Made by a program: the position numbers and the translations under genes. DNA of 64,000 nucleotides from Polyangiaceae bacterium UTPRO1 (GTDB lineage Bacteria > Desulfobacterota > Binatia > UTPRO1): NCBI GenBank assembly GCA_002050235.1, contig MWST01000033.1, positions 100,170 through 164,169 on the forward strand, written 5' to 3'. The first letter of the stretch is position 1; each line of letters starts with the position of its first letter. Shown here one piece after another: positions 16,588 through 24,719 of the stretch. The notes under the pieces were generated by a model that worked only from the letters and a program-made list of their open reading frames with translations, searched no databases and was not told the origin of the DNA.

Positions 16588-17691
16588 CTAGGCGGCGAGA
16601 TCCTCGTAGGGGATCTCCTTGGGGATGGTCAGGCGCGGCTCGCGATTGAGGCCTGCGATCTCGAGACGCCGCAGGTACTCTTTCACTTGCTTCGCGTAGA
16701 TGAAGGCCATGCGTTGGGCGCCGACGTCGATGTTGGCAAGCCCGCCGCCGGCGAGGATGGCGCGCGGCTCCGACGTCTGCGGCTCGAGCGTCAACGTGAA
16801 GATCGCCTGTTCGCCGATGTCGAGGATCTTGTGGACCTCTTCGGCGCGGTTGGGGTGGCGTTCGAGGAAGTACTTCAGGTGCTTCACGCCGTACGCGACG
16901 TGGCGCGCCTCGTCCTGCATGCAGAGGCGGAAGATCGCTTTCTCGACCTCGGTTGGCGCGAGGAACTCGCCCTGGCGGAAGAGCGTCAGCACGAAGCCTT
17001 CGCCGAAGATGTGCATGAGGGCGCTAGCGGTCGTGTAGTCGGGGGCCTCGAGGATGGCCGCGAGGAGTTCTTCCTGGCCGGGCGACGCCATCAGGAGGCC
17101 GCCGCCGTTCGCCAGCGCTCGCTTGCGGAACACGTCGAGGTGGCGCGCCTCGTCGAAGATCTGGCTCGCGAGGAAGAGCTTCACCTCGTGGAAGTCGTGG
17201 TTGATCTTGTGGAGCCACTTGGCCGGCATGTCACCGGCCACGAACTCGACCTCCGTGAGGCCGGTGCACATCTGGCAGACGGCGCGCTCGATGTCGTCGG
17301 GGAGCTTCTCGAGCTTGTCCCACGGGACGTCGGTGACCGAGTTCCACTGGCGGACGACGGCCTCGTCGTAGAGCAGACCGGCGTTCTCGGCCCATACCTC
17401 CGACATCTCGTTCATGGTGTACATGGGAAGCGCCTTGGTTTCGGGCGGCACTTCGCAGCCGCGCGGCGCCATGCTGCCGTGGGTCGAGCCGTGCTCGGGG
17501 ACGTTGCCGTAGTAACCCGTATCGACGTCGCGCAAGCGTAGTCCGGCGGGGCCGGGCGTGACCTTGTGTCCCCACCCCGCGGGGTTGGATTGCATCCATT
17601 TGAGATCGAAGTTGCCCTTCGCCATTTCCCGCATGCGGTCGAGCCCGACTTCGACGGCGGGCGTATACTTGCCTGGTGGGTACTTGCTCAT
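16588..17691 (-). CDS. Ferritin-like di-iron oxygenase, R2-like fold
   Basis: 367 residues. Carboxylate-bridged di-iron ligands can be read as Glu in LTEVEF (147/149), E181 and H184 (FDEARH), E231 (FGEGF) and E261 and H264 (QDEARH), the E/ExxH/E/ExxH pattern of R2-like oxidases and AurF-type N-oxygenases. These proteins activate O2 to hydroxylate or oxidise organic substrates. The ATG at 17691 has AGGAGG seven bases upstream; the in-frame upstream ATG at 17820 was rejected. The gene leads the operon with the SCP2-like and nod-like genes. The true substrate is not evident; a lipid or hydrocarbon is a guess. Confidence 0.82.
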   Translation of the reverse strand: MSKYPPGKYTPAVEVGLDRMREMAKGNFDLKWMQSNPAGWGHKVTPGPAGLRLRDVDTGYYGNVPEHGSTHGSMAPRGCEVPPETKALPMYTMNEMSEVWAENAGLLYDEAVVRQWNSVTDVPWDKLEKLPDDIERAVCQMCTGLTEVEFVAGDMPAKWLHKINHDFHEVKLFLASQIFDEARHLDVFRKRALANGGGLLMASPGQEELLAAILEAPDYTTASALMHIFGEGFVLTLFRQGEFLAPTEVEKAIFRLCMQDEARHVAYGVKHLKYFLERHPNRAEEVHKILDIGEQAIFTLTLEPQTSEPRAILAGGGLANIDVGAQRMAFIYAKQVKEYLRRLEIAGLNREPRLTIPKEIPYEDLAA

Positions 17692-17848
17692 CGTGGCCTC
17701 CTGTTTTTGGGCGCGTGTGACGGCACGCTCCGTCGTCGTGCGAACACCGCCGCGTTGTCTCGAAATGTACCGATCACCGCACAGCCTTCCTACCGGTTGG
17801 ACGGCTAGAGAGGATGACATCGGTCATGGATCGGCATGATGCTCGTGG

Positions 17849-17858
17849 GGCAATTGCC
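17849..17858. promoter_or_regulatory. Palindrome in the nod-operon upstream region
   Basis: GGCAATTGCC is a perfect 10-base palindrome in the 243-base gap between the di-iron gene and the upstream fusion gene, about 160 bases before the di-iron ATG. It is one of the few AT-cored symmetric sites in this GC-rich gap. It does not match the FNR/NNR consensus (TTGAT-N4-ATCAA), so any role as an operator is only a suggestion. Confidence 0.25.
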
Positions 17859-17934
17859 AAGCGACCCCGAGCGGGATGACGCGTAGCGTTAATCGAGGCC
17901 GTGCAAAGCTACGCTCGGTGCGACATGCGGATCG

Positions 17935-20900
17935 TCAGCGGCAGGCGAGCATGCCGCCTGTCCGGCTCCACCGGCAGTGCGGCTGCGGCGCGCTCGCATC
18001 TCCGAAGCGACGCCCTGCACACTGTTCCGGCAACGTACCCAGTGTGATGCGTAGCTCCACACTCTGGTCGCCGTTGACGAGCGGGTTTTCCCGGCCGTGG
18101 CCGCGCAGCACGATCTCGATGCGTCCGGTTGCGACGTTGCGAGTGCGGACCGTTGCGCGGCGAATGCCGCCGTGGATGCCGTTATGGTCGCGATAATTCC
18201 ATGTCGTCCCGTTGCGGAGACGGACCCACCCGGCGCCCGTCAAGGGATCGCGCGAACCGCCGGGGATCACGATACGCTCGCGCAGGGTGCCGTCGAGCGC
18301 GCGGATTTCGAAGCGAAGACCGTTTGCGATCGGGTTCGGCGGTGACGCTGGAGGGAGTGCCGAGTCGACCTCGGTGCGCAATGTCAGCGTGCCGCGCTTG
18401 GCCGTCCGCGCGCTCCCGAGTACGAACCTCGTTCCGGCAGCGAGGGGCGCACCCGCGAAGGCATGCGTGCATTCGCCGTTCCCGGTGCAGGTGTCCATGG
18501 TGCACGAATCGCCGTCGTCGCATTCGCCGTCGGAGCTACAGACCGGCGCCACTAGCGCCGTCTCGGCACTTGCCATCAAGATCGGAGCGCCGCGGCCGGT
18601 GGTGCTCCAGAGCTCGTGCAGCGTCGCGCCGGTAGCATCAGTGACGTTGCCGTCGCGGAGCGCCTCTATGTAGTGGCGCGGCGTGCTCTGGTAGTGGAGA
18701 GAGACCGCGGCTCGTACGGCGCCGACGGGGATAGGAAAGCGGGCATCGTCCCAGTACTGCCCATCGGCGTACTGTGCGCCTACGATCGGTGCGCCCGCTG
18801 CTTCGTATGCCGCGTTCGTGAAGCCACGCGGCGGTATGCGGTTGTCCTTCTCGATGGTGTCGGCGAGCGCCATGTGGGTGGTCGGGCCGGCCGGGAGCCC
18901 GGTGAGCACCGCCGCCTCGTCACTGAGGCCGACGTGCATCTCGTAGACGACGGTCGAAGCCTCGTCGAGCTCGGCTTCTGCCTCGTCGTAGTGTCCGTGC
19001 TCGCCGACGAGTCCGTCCCCAGCGTCACGGAACTCGACGTGCAGCCACACGCGCCGCCCCTCTATATGACCGGTCGGCAGCTTGTGGCCAGTCTCGTTGG
19101 TTACTCGGACGACGAGCTCCGCACCGTCCTGAGAGAGGGAGAGCGATGCGGCTCGCTCGAGCATGTCCACCGCAGCGGCGCGTCCGCGTGCCAGCGCAGT
19201 CTGGTCGACCGCGGGATCGAGGCGCGTGTGGGCGGCGATGAGATCGATCACCGGCGCAGCGGCACCGGCAAAGTCGTGGAGTGCTAGGTCGCCGCGGACG
19301 CCTCCGTAGACACAACCGCGCCCGATCGCACGCGGCATGTGGCAATCTTGACAGGTCGAGACGATGCCGCTGCCCAGGCCGCCAAAGCGTCCTCCCATGT
19401 CGACGCCGTTATCGGCAAAGGCGCTGAGCCTCCATTCCGTATACGTGCGCTCGAGCGGGAACTGCCCGGCCGGATCGTGGGTCGGGCTCGGAGTATCGAT
19501 CTGGTTGTAGTGATACGTACCGTCGGGGGCGCGGGTGACGGCGAGATTGCCGACGTCGTGACAGGTGCCGCAGAAATCACTGCGTGTGTGGAACGGAGAA
19601 GCGATCCAGGAGTGCGGTGCCATCGGGTCGGTACGCGGGCCGCGACGCGTACCGCTCGGATCGAGCACGAACATCGCGTTTCCGTAGTGTGCCGGAACCG
19701 CCTCGAGAGCCGCGAGAATGCCTTCGTCCGCCTCCGGGCTGACGCCCGGAACGTAGAGTGGATCCACCATGCTATGGCAGAAATGGCAGGTCACACCGGT
19801 GCGGTCGGTTGCGTTCAGGAGCCGGCCGTCGGGCTCGTCGGCGTGCCCGGTGACGATGCTCAGTGGGACGTGGCAACGCAAGCAGTAGTAGCCGACGGTC
19901 GGCACGTCCTGAGTGGCGGTCGTCAGCTGTGCGAAGAAGAGCGGATCGCGTCCGGCGTGCGCCATCAGGCTCCCCGACCAGCGGGCCAACGGGTCGACCG
20001 CATCATCGTAACGGCCGTGGCAGGCGGCGCACTCCGAAGGCGCCAGGAGAGTCTGTGGCGGCACGTCGCCCGTCTGTGTGCCGGGCACGTGGAAGTCCTC
20101 GCAGAGCGGAGGGAAGGGCGTACACACACCGCTCTCGCACGTTGCACCTCCGGCGCAGGTGCTGCCGGGACCACAGGCGGTACCGTCCGGAAGCGGTACG
20201 TGGGTGCAGCCCGCTACCGGATCACAGCCGTCGTTCGTGCACGGATTGTGATCGTCACAGTCGGGGGCGGGACCATTGGTGCAGACACCGAGGAGGCAGT
20301 GTGCCGTGCCGTTACAGACCGTGCCGTCGTCGCACGATGTATCGTCGGGGACCGCCGTTCGCTCGCAGCCGCCGACGAGATTGCAGTGGTCGTCCGTACA
20401 CGGTTCGGCGTCGTCGCAATCGAAATCATCATGACATGCGACCACGAACGTCGCCGTGATGGTCGTATCGACGGCGGGTACCGTCATCGTATGTCCGCGG
20501 AGTCCGCCGTCCGACCATGAGGCGAAGATCCACTCGGTGCCGCCCAATGTCTGCGGCGCCGGTGCATTCAAGGCGAGCGCCGATCCGACGATCGCGGTGT
20601 GGGCGAAGGGTGCCGACGCCGTTGTCGTTCCGGCAACGAGGGTCAAGCCCGGAGGATCGGAGGCGAACGTGAGATCGACCGTCTCCGGGTCGAGCGTCAC
20701 GCTCGTCGTGTGCGTGAGGCCGCCGGCATCGGTCGCGGTGAGGCGGAGCACCAGACGCGCGGGGAGCGCACCCGGATCCGGGGCGACGAAGGTGCCGGCG
20801 GCGACGCCGCTGGCCGCAGCCACGGTCTCGACCGTGCACGAGCCGGCACAGCGCTCGACGAGGAGCGTCCACGAGAGTGCCGACGGCGGCAATGTCCCTT

Positions 20901-22356
20901 GCTCCGGATCGGTCGCCGAGCCGGCGAAAGCAATGGTGTCGCCGACTCGCCAGCGGACAGCCGTGTCGGGCGCCGTTATCGTCGCCGCCGGCGGCTCGTT
21001 GGTCAGGGTCCAGCGGATGCGGCGTACGCTGCCGCCGTTCAAATCGACGTAGAAGAGGTCGCCTCCCGGACCGATCTCCAGCGCTACCGGGGCGGAAGCG
21101 CCGTCGACGAAGACCGCGCGCGTGGCCGGATCGGGAAGGCCGTTGCTTCCCGTCTGCATCGACCAGATGCAGCCGCGGGAGTAGTCGGCGAAGAAGAGCG
21201 CTCCATCGTAGGGTGCGGGATAGCCGCCCCCGCTGTGGAAGGCGAGGCCGGTGATCGCGGAGTCGCCGCTGCCGCACGACTCGGCTGCGGTCATGCGCTC
21301 GTTGTGTTTATAGGTGAAGTATGGCGGAACCGTCGCCGCGGGATCTGCGTAGAGCGCTGCACAACGTGCGAGGCCGGCACTCTCGTACAACGGCTGGCGG
21401 CCCATGCCTTCGTAGCAGGGCCAGCCGAAGTTTGCGGCCGCGGAGCCGCCGACATCCGTGACGCGATCGATCTCCTCGAAGGTGTTCCAGCCGACGTCGC
21501 CGATCCAGAGCTCGGAAGTGCCGGGTCGGAAGGCGATGCGATACGGGTTGCGGAGACCGAAGGCGACGATGTCGCCGCCGGCCGGTGCACTCGGGTCGAC
21601 GCGCAGGATGGCGCCGCTGTAGCCGAGCGGATCCCCCGTACTCAGGATGTCCTGGCTGCGGAGCGCGCCTCCTTCGGCGCCCGGCGGCGCCGGGCTGGCG
21701 CCACCGGGCGGATCACCGCAGGGATTGCCCAGTTGCCCGTAGTCCACGTAGTTGAAGCTGGCGCCGTCGCCTGCGGTCACGTAGAGCGCGCCGTCCGGGC
21801 CGAATACGAGATCTCCTATCGAGTGACTCGGGAACTGCTGGCACCAGTCTTCGATGAGCACGTTCTCGGGGCCGGCGTGTCCGCTGGAGTCGAGATCGAG
21901 CCGCGACAGGCGGCCACCGACGACGCAACCGGCGCCGAGCGGGTCGGGGCAGCCGTCGTCCGTGGCCCCCGCGACTCCCCAGCGCGGTGGTGTGCCGCCG
22001 GGCGCGGCATCGAGAGTGTAGAGCACGAAGATGGAAGGTACGGCGGGAAAGTCCGGGTGCAGCGCCAGACCGAGCAGGCCACGATCCCAGAAGTTGTGGA
22101 CGTTGGTGCGCAGGTCGGCGACGATCGTCGGCGCCGTGTCGGCGAGGTCGGCGAATACTTTCACGATGCCGCTCTTCTCGGCGACGAAGACGCGGCCGTC
22201 GGGAGCGAAGCGGACGGCGGTCGGTTGTACGAGGCCGCTGATCGCGACCGACTCCTCGAAGCCCGTGGGAAGTGTCGCGGCTGCGGCGCGAGCGAGCGGG
22301 GAGGAGAGCAGGGCAATCGATGCGAAGAGCGCGAAGCAGCGAGGGAAAACGACCAT
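17935..22356 (-). CDS. Exported PQQ-dehydrogenase-like / multihaem cytochrome fusion
   Basis: 1473 residues. Order: signal peptide (MVVFPRCFALFASIALLSS), a six-bladed PQQ sugar dehydrogenase-like beta-propeller over about the first 450 residues (blocks FAPDGRVFVAEKSG, GLLGLALHPDFP, FGLRNPYRIAF, IGDVGWNTFEEIDRV), Ig/PKD-like and bacterial-repeat-like beta domains, Cys-rich DCDD..PCTDD..C modules, then a multihaem region with five CxxCH motifs (encoded at 20017-20031, 19870-19884, 19774-19788, 19559-19573, 19339-19353) and a C-terminal Cys-rich end. It probably oxidises an extracytoplasmic substrate and passes electrons to its haems. Same strand as, and directly upstream of, the nod operon. Confidence 0.8.
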   Translation of the reverse strand: MVVFPRCFALFASIALLSSPLARAAAATLPTGFEESVAISGLVQPTAVRFAPDGRVFVAEKSGIVKVFADLADTAPTIVADLRTNVHNFWDRGLLGLALHPDFPAVPSIFVLYTLDAAPGGTPPRWGVAGATDDGCPDPLGAGCVVGGRLSRLDLDSSGHAGPENVLIEDWCQQFPSHSIGDLVFGPDGALYVTAGDGASFNYVDYGQLGNPCGDPPGGASPAPPGAEGGALRSQDILSTGDPLGYSGAILRVDPSAPAGGDIVAFGLRNPYRIAFRPGTSELWIGDVGWNTFEEIDRVTDVGGSAAANFGWPCYEGMGRQPLYESAGLARCAALYADPAATVPPYFTYKHNERMTAAESCGSGDSAITGLAFHSGGGYPAPYDGALFFADYSRGCIWSMQTGSNGLPDPATRAVFVDGASAPVALEIGPGGDLFYVDLNGGSVRRIRWTLTNEPPAATITAPDTAVRWRVGDTIAFAGSATDPEQGTLPPSALSWTLLVERCAGSCTVETVAAASGVAAGTFVAPDPGALPARLVLRLTATDAGGLTHTTSVTLDPETVDLTFASDPPGLTLVAGTTTASAPFAHTAIVGSALALNAPAPQTLGGTEWIFASWSDGGLRGHTMTVPAVDTTITATFVVACHDDFDCDDAEPCTDDHCNLVGGCERTAVPDDTSCDDGTVCNGTAHCLLGVCTNGPAPDCDDHNPCTNDGCDPVAGCTHVPLPDGTACGPGSTCAGGATCESGVCTPFPPLCEDFHVPGTQTGDVPPQTLLAPSECAACHGRYDDAVDPLARWSGSLMAHAGRDPLFFAQLTTATQDVPTVGYYCLRCHVPLSIVTGHADEPDGRLLNATDRTGVTCHFCHSMVDPLYVPGVSPEADEGILAALEAVPAHYGNAMFVLDPSGTRRGPRTDPMAPHSWIASPFHTRSDFCGTCHDVGNLAVTRAPDGTYHYNQIDTPSPTHDPAGQFPLERTYTEWRLSAFADNGVDMGGRFGGLGSGIVSTCQDCHMPRAIGRGCVYGGVRGDLALHDFAGAAAPVIDLIAAHTRLDPAVDQTALARGRAAAVDMLERAASLSLSQDGAELVVRVTNETGHKLPTGHIEGRRVWLHVEFRDAGDGLVGEHGHYDEAEAELDEASTVVYEMHVGLSDEAAVLTGLPAGPTTHMALADTIEKDNRIPPRGFTNAAYEAAGAPIVGAQYADGQYWDDARFPIPVGAVRAAVSLHYQSTPRHYIEALRDGNVTDATGATLHELWSTTGRGAPILMASAETALVAPVCSSDGECDDGDSCTMDTCTGNGECTHAFAGAPLAAGTRFVLGSARTAKRGTLTLRTEVDSALPPASPPNPIANGLRFEIRALDGTLRERIVIPGGSRDPLTGAGWVRLRNGTTWNYRDHNGIHGGIRRATVRTRNVATGRIEIVLRGHGRENPLVNGDQSVELRITLGTLPEQCAGRRFGDASAPQPHCRWSRTGGMLACR

Positions 22357-22673
22357 GATCCGTGCCGAACCATATGATTGCCGCCGGCACGCGCGCAAGG
22401 TCCGAAGGCGCCGAGGTGGCGGACGCCGCACTCGGGTCGGCGGTTCGAGGACTTGCTCTAGGTTCGTGCACCACCCGACAGGCCGGCGAGCGGCGAGCGG
22501 GGCCACCGACGCCCCGACTCTTGGCGCAACGCCTGGCGTCAATCGTCTGGATGTGATGCATTCTCGGCGCCCATGAGCATCGCTCCGTTCGCAGATCTCG
22601 CAACCGGCGTCCGAGCCGTCGCCGGACCGAGGCGGGCCTCGTCCCGGCCGACCGGTTCGGTTCCTGAGGCGGC
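22357..22673. other. Divergent intergenic region
   Basis: 317 bases between the fusion gene (minus strand) and a small plus-strand membrane-protein gene. It must hold the promoter for both. A symmetric TTGGCG...CGTCAA pair (22 bases end to end, near 22520-22541) is visible but is too long for an FNR-type box. Nothing else is recognisable. Confidence 0.35.
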
Positions 22674-22874
22674 ATGAAAGAACAACGACGTCGCCGAACG
22701 TGGACGAGATTGACGGCGTGGCTCCGGCGGGACGAGGCGCACGGTTCGGCCTTCCTCCTCGATCCCGAGGATTCGCGCGCGGGCGAGAAGCTCATCGTCT
22801 TCGTAGCTTGCTGTGAGGGTGTCGTCGTGCTCCTGGCCCTTCTTGCGGGCGTATGGATGTACCTCAAGAGCTGA
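22674..22874 (+). CDS. Small single-pass membrane protein
   Basis: 66 residues. The N-terminus is basic (MKEQRRRRTWTRLTAWLRRD), and a hydrophobic helix (LIVFVACCEGVVVLLALLAGV, about residues 40-60) precedes a short MYLKS end, giving an N-in topology. The family is not known to me. The ribosome site is weak. Composition resembles the neighbouring genes, and it lies in a gap of adequate size, so I call it a probable small gene. Confidence 0.5.
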   Translation: MKEQRRRRTWTRLTAWLRRDEAHGSAFLLDPEDSRAGEKLIVFVACCEGVVVLLALLAGVWMYLKS

Positions 22875-22993
22875 GGCGCGTACCCGATGAAGCGCAGAAT
22901 GACGGATGACGGTTGACGGGATGATCTCGGTCGCCGTGTTCGCCCAGGATCGTCATTGCGTACGGCGCCGGGAAATCGTTTCGATGGCGGGCG

Positions 22994-23650
22994 ATGATGC
23001 ATATGCTCCCGGCGCTGTCGGAAGCCCCGGCGAGCGCTGCCGGTCCGAAGCGCAAGCTCCGCCAGCGACTACAGACCCGCGCCCGTCTCGTTGCGGCGGG
23101 CCGGAGGGTGATCGCTGCGCAGGGCGTCGACGGTGCAGCCATCTCCGCCATCACCGACGCCGCCGACGTCGGGGTGGGATCCTTCTACAATTACTTCACG
23201 TCCAAGCGAGAGCTGCTGAACGTGATCGTCGCCGAGACGACAGCGCTTCTCGGAGAAGTGCTGCACCGCCGCACGTACGCGCTCGCGGATCCCGCCGAAC
23301 GGGTGGCGGTAGCGGTCCGTCATATCGTGCATCTGGCGACCGCCGACCCGACCTGGGCGTGGTTCGTCCTCCGTGCGACGGATGCCGTACCACGACTCTC
23401 TGCCAGCGTGACGGCGCCGATCGAGCCGCACATACACGCCGGGATCGCCGGCGGGCGCTTCACGGTGGATGATCCGGTGCTGGCCGTGAATGCGATCGGT
23501 GGCATGATGTTGCAGGTGATGCGGGCTCGCCTGCTCGACCGGGTCGGCCCAGGGGCCGATCGCATCGCCGCCGAGCACGTTCTGCGCATGCTCGGGCTCT
23601 CGCCCGCCAAGGCGCACGCCCTCGTGTCGGCCGAGGCGGAGGTCGTATGA
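22994..23650 (+). CDS. TetR-family transcriptional regulator
   Basis: 218 residues. HTH region: RARLVAAGRRVIAAQGVDGA then ISAITDAADVGVGSFYNYF and TSKRELLNVI, the standard TetR DNA-binding block at about residues 28-75. The C-terminal ligand domain ends in a VMRARLLDRVGPGADRIA helix. An in-frame ATG three codons downstream (23003) is a possible alternative start. The stop overlaps the DUF2249 start (ATGA), so the two are coupled. Targets are unknown. Confidence 0.87.
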   Translation: MMHMLPALSEAPASAAGPKRKLRQRLQTRARLVAAGRRVIAAQGVDGAAISAITDAADVGVGSFYNYFTSKRELLNVIVAETTALLGEVLHRRTYALADPAERVAVAVRHIVHLATADPTWAWFVLRATDAVPRLSASVTAPIEPHIHAGIAGGRFTVDDPVLAVNAIGGMMLQVMRARLLDRVGPGADRIAAEHVLRMLGLSPAKAHALVSAEAEVV

Positions 23651-23919
23651 GCGTCGCGGCGGTGCCGGCTCCGGTCCAGGCCGCCGGTGTGCGGACCATT
23701 CGCGATCTCGACGTCCGACCGCTCCTTGCTCGCGGCGAAGAGCCTTTTGCGGCTATCATGAGTGCGACCGATGCTCTCCGGGAGAACGAAGCGCTGCACC
23801 TCATAGTTTCCTTCGAGCCGCGCCCGCTCTACGACGTCATGCGTAAGCGCGGCTACGCCGCCCACACGGAGCGGGAGGGCGGCGACGTCCACGTCTGGTT
23901 CTATCGGGAGAGCGCGTAA
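23647..23919 (+). CDS. DUF2249-domain protein
   Basis: 90 residues, one DUF2249 domain: TIRDLDVRPLLARGEEPFAAIM, then LRENEALHLIVSFEPRPLYDVM and a GGDVHVWFY end strand. The fold is TusA-like. DUF2249 proteins frequently occur next to nitric-oxide/denitrification and hemerythrin genes, but their biochemical role is unclear. Its ATG overlaps the TetR stop. Proximity to the nod locus makes it a candidate accessory protein of NO metabolism. Confidence 0.82.
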   Translation: MSVAAVPAPVQAAGVRTIRDLDVRPLLARGEEPFAAIMSATDALRENEALHLIVSFEPRPLYDVMRKRGYAAHTEREGGDVHVWFYRESA

Positions 23920-23998
23920 GCTCCGCACGGACGGCAAGGCTGGCCCTCGCGATTCGAGGCGGACAGTCGTCGCCTAACGGCAGGCGTCAGCTGCCTCG

Positions 23999-24035
23999 AT
24001 GACGTTCGTCATGTGTCGCCATCCGACCGTTCGGT
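23999..24035. promoter_or_regulatory. Paired palindromes upstream of a TetR gene
   Basis: ATGACGTTCGTCAT (23999-24012) and ACCGTTCGGT (24026-24035), each inverted repeats around TT, lie 13-50 bases before the TetR gene at 24048. TetR proteins commonly autoregulate through such half-sites, so these are candidate operators. Confidence 0.45.
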
Positions 24036-24047
24036 AGACATCAATGC

Positions 24048-24719
24048 ATGCGAACTGCGGTGAAGACACGAGCGACGGATGTGCGACGCGCCGCCCCCGC
24101 GGGTGGAGGGAGACGCAACAACGGTACGCGCGAGGCGATCCTCGCAGCAGCGGAGCGCTCGTTTGCCGAGCGCGGGTATCATCGGACCAGCCTGCACGAG
24201 GTGGCCGAAGACGTAGGAATCCAGAAAGCATCTATTTTTCATCATTTTGCGAGCAAGGAGATTCTCTATCGCGCGGTGCTCGCGGAAGGTCACGGCCAGG
24301 GGGAAGCGATAATCAAGCGCGCCATCGCCTGTGACGGGTCGTGGTGGGAACGGTTGCGAAGCCTGCTCGACGCCTACGTCGATCTAGTTGCTGCCCATCC
24401 GGAGCAGACCACGATTCTGCTTCGACAATCCCTGGGCGATGCGCCCGAAGGTTACGATGGGCGCCCCGACTCCGATCGTCTTCTCGAGATGACGACGGCA
24501 TTTCTTGCGGAGGGGCAACGTGCGGGGGCGTTCGCTCCTTGCGACGGCCCGAGCCTCGTCCTCGGCGTCATGGGGATGGTCGTCTTTTTTTTCACGTCGG
24601 CCCCCGTAGTGGCGCCCGGTTGGAGTGCAGAGCTCGCGGCGGAGGGCACCGAGGGGATTCGCCGCCGTGTGACCGCTATCGTCGAGCGCGTACTTCTTCA
24701 GGCCGACAAGTTGCCGTAG
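24048..24719 (+). CDS. TetR-family transcriptional regulator
   Basis: 223 residues. The HTH block is REAILAAAERSFAERGYHRT then LHEVAEDVGIQKASIFHHF, with ASKEILYRAV following. The ligand domain carries a hydrophobic VLGVMGMVVFFFTSAPVVAP segment, typical of lipid/acyl-CoA-responsive TetR members. Two palindromes just upstream suggest autoregulation. The 3' end overlaps the oppositely oriented Crp/Fnr gene by 22 bases, so the two transcripts converge. Confidence 0.88.
   Translation: MRTAVKTRATDVRRAAPAGGGRRNNGTREAILAAAERSFAERGYHRTSLHEVAEDVGIQKASIFHHFASKEILYRAVLAEGHGQGEAIIKRAIACDGSWWERLRSLLDAYVDLVAAHPEQTTILLRQSLGDAPEGYDGRPDSDRLLEMTTAFLAEGQRAGAFAPCDGPSLVLGVMGMVVFFFTSAPVVAPGWSAELAAEGTEGIRRRVTAIVERVLLQADKLP

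Noticed and set aside
15556..17541. Plus-strand frame of about 660 codons opposite the nod/SCP2/di-iron genes
   Set aside because: Antisense shadow rich in Val/Arg/Glu with no recognisable domain; the minus strand holds three motif-bearing genes.
22520..22541. FNR/NNR box TTGGCG...CGTCAA between the fusion gene and small membrane protein
   Set aside because: Half-sites are too far apart (22 bases overall versus 14) and outer bases do not match TTGAT/ATCAA.
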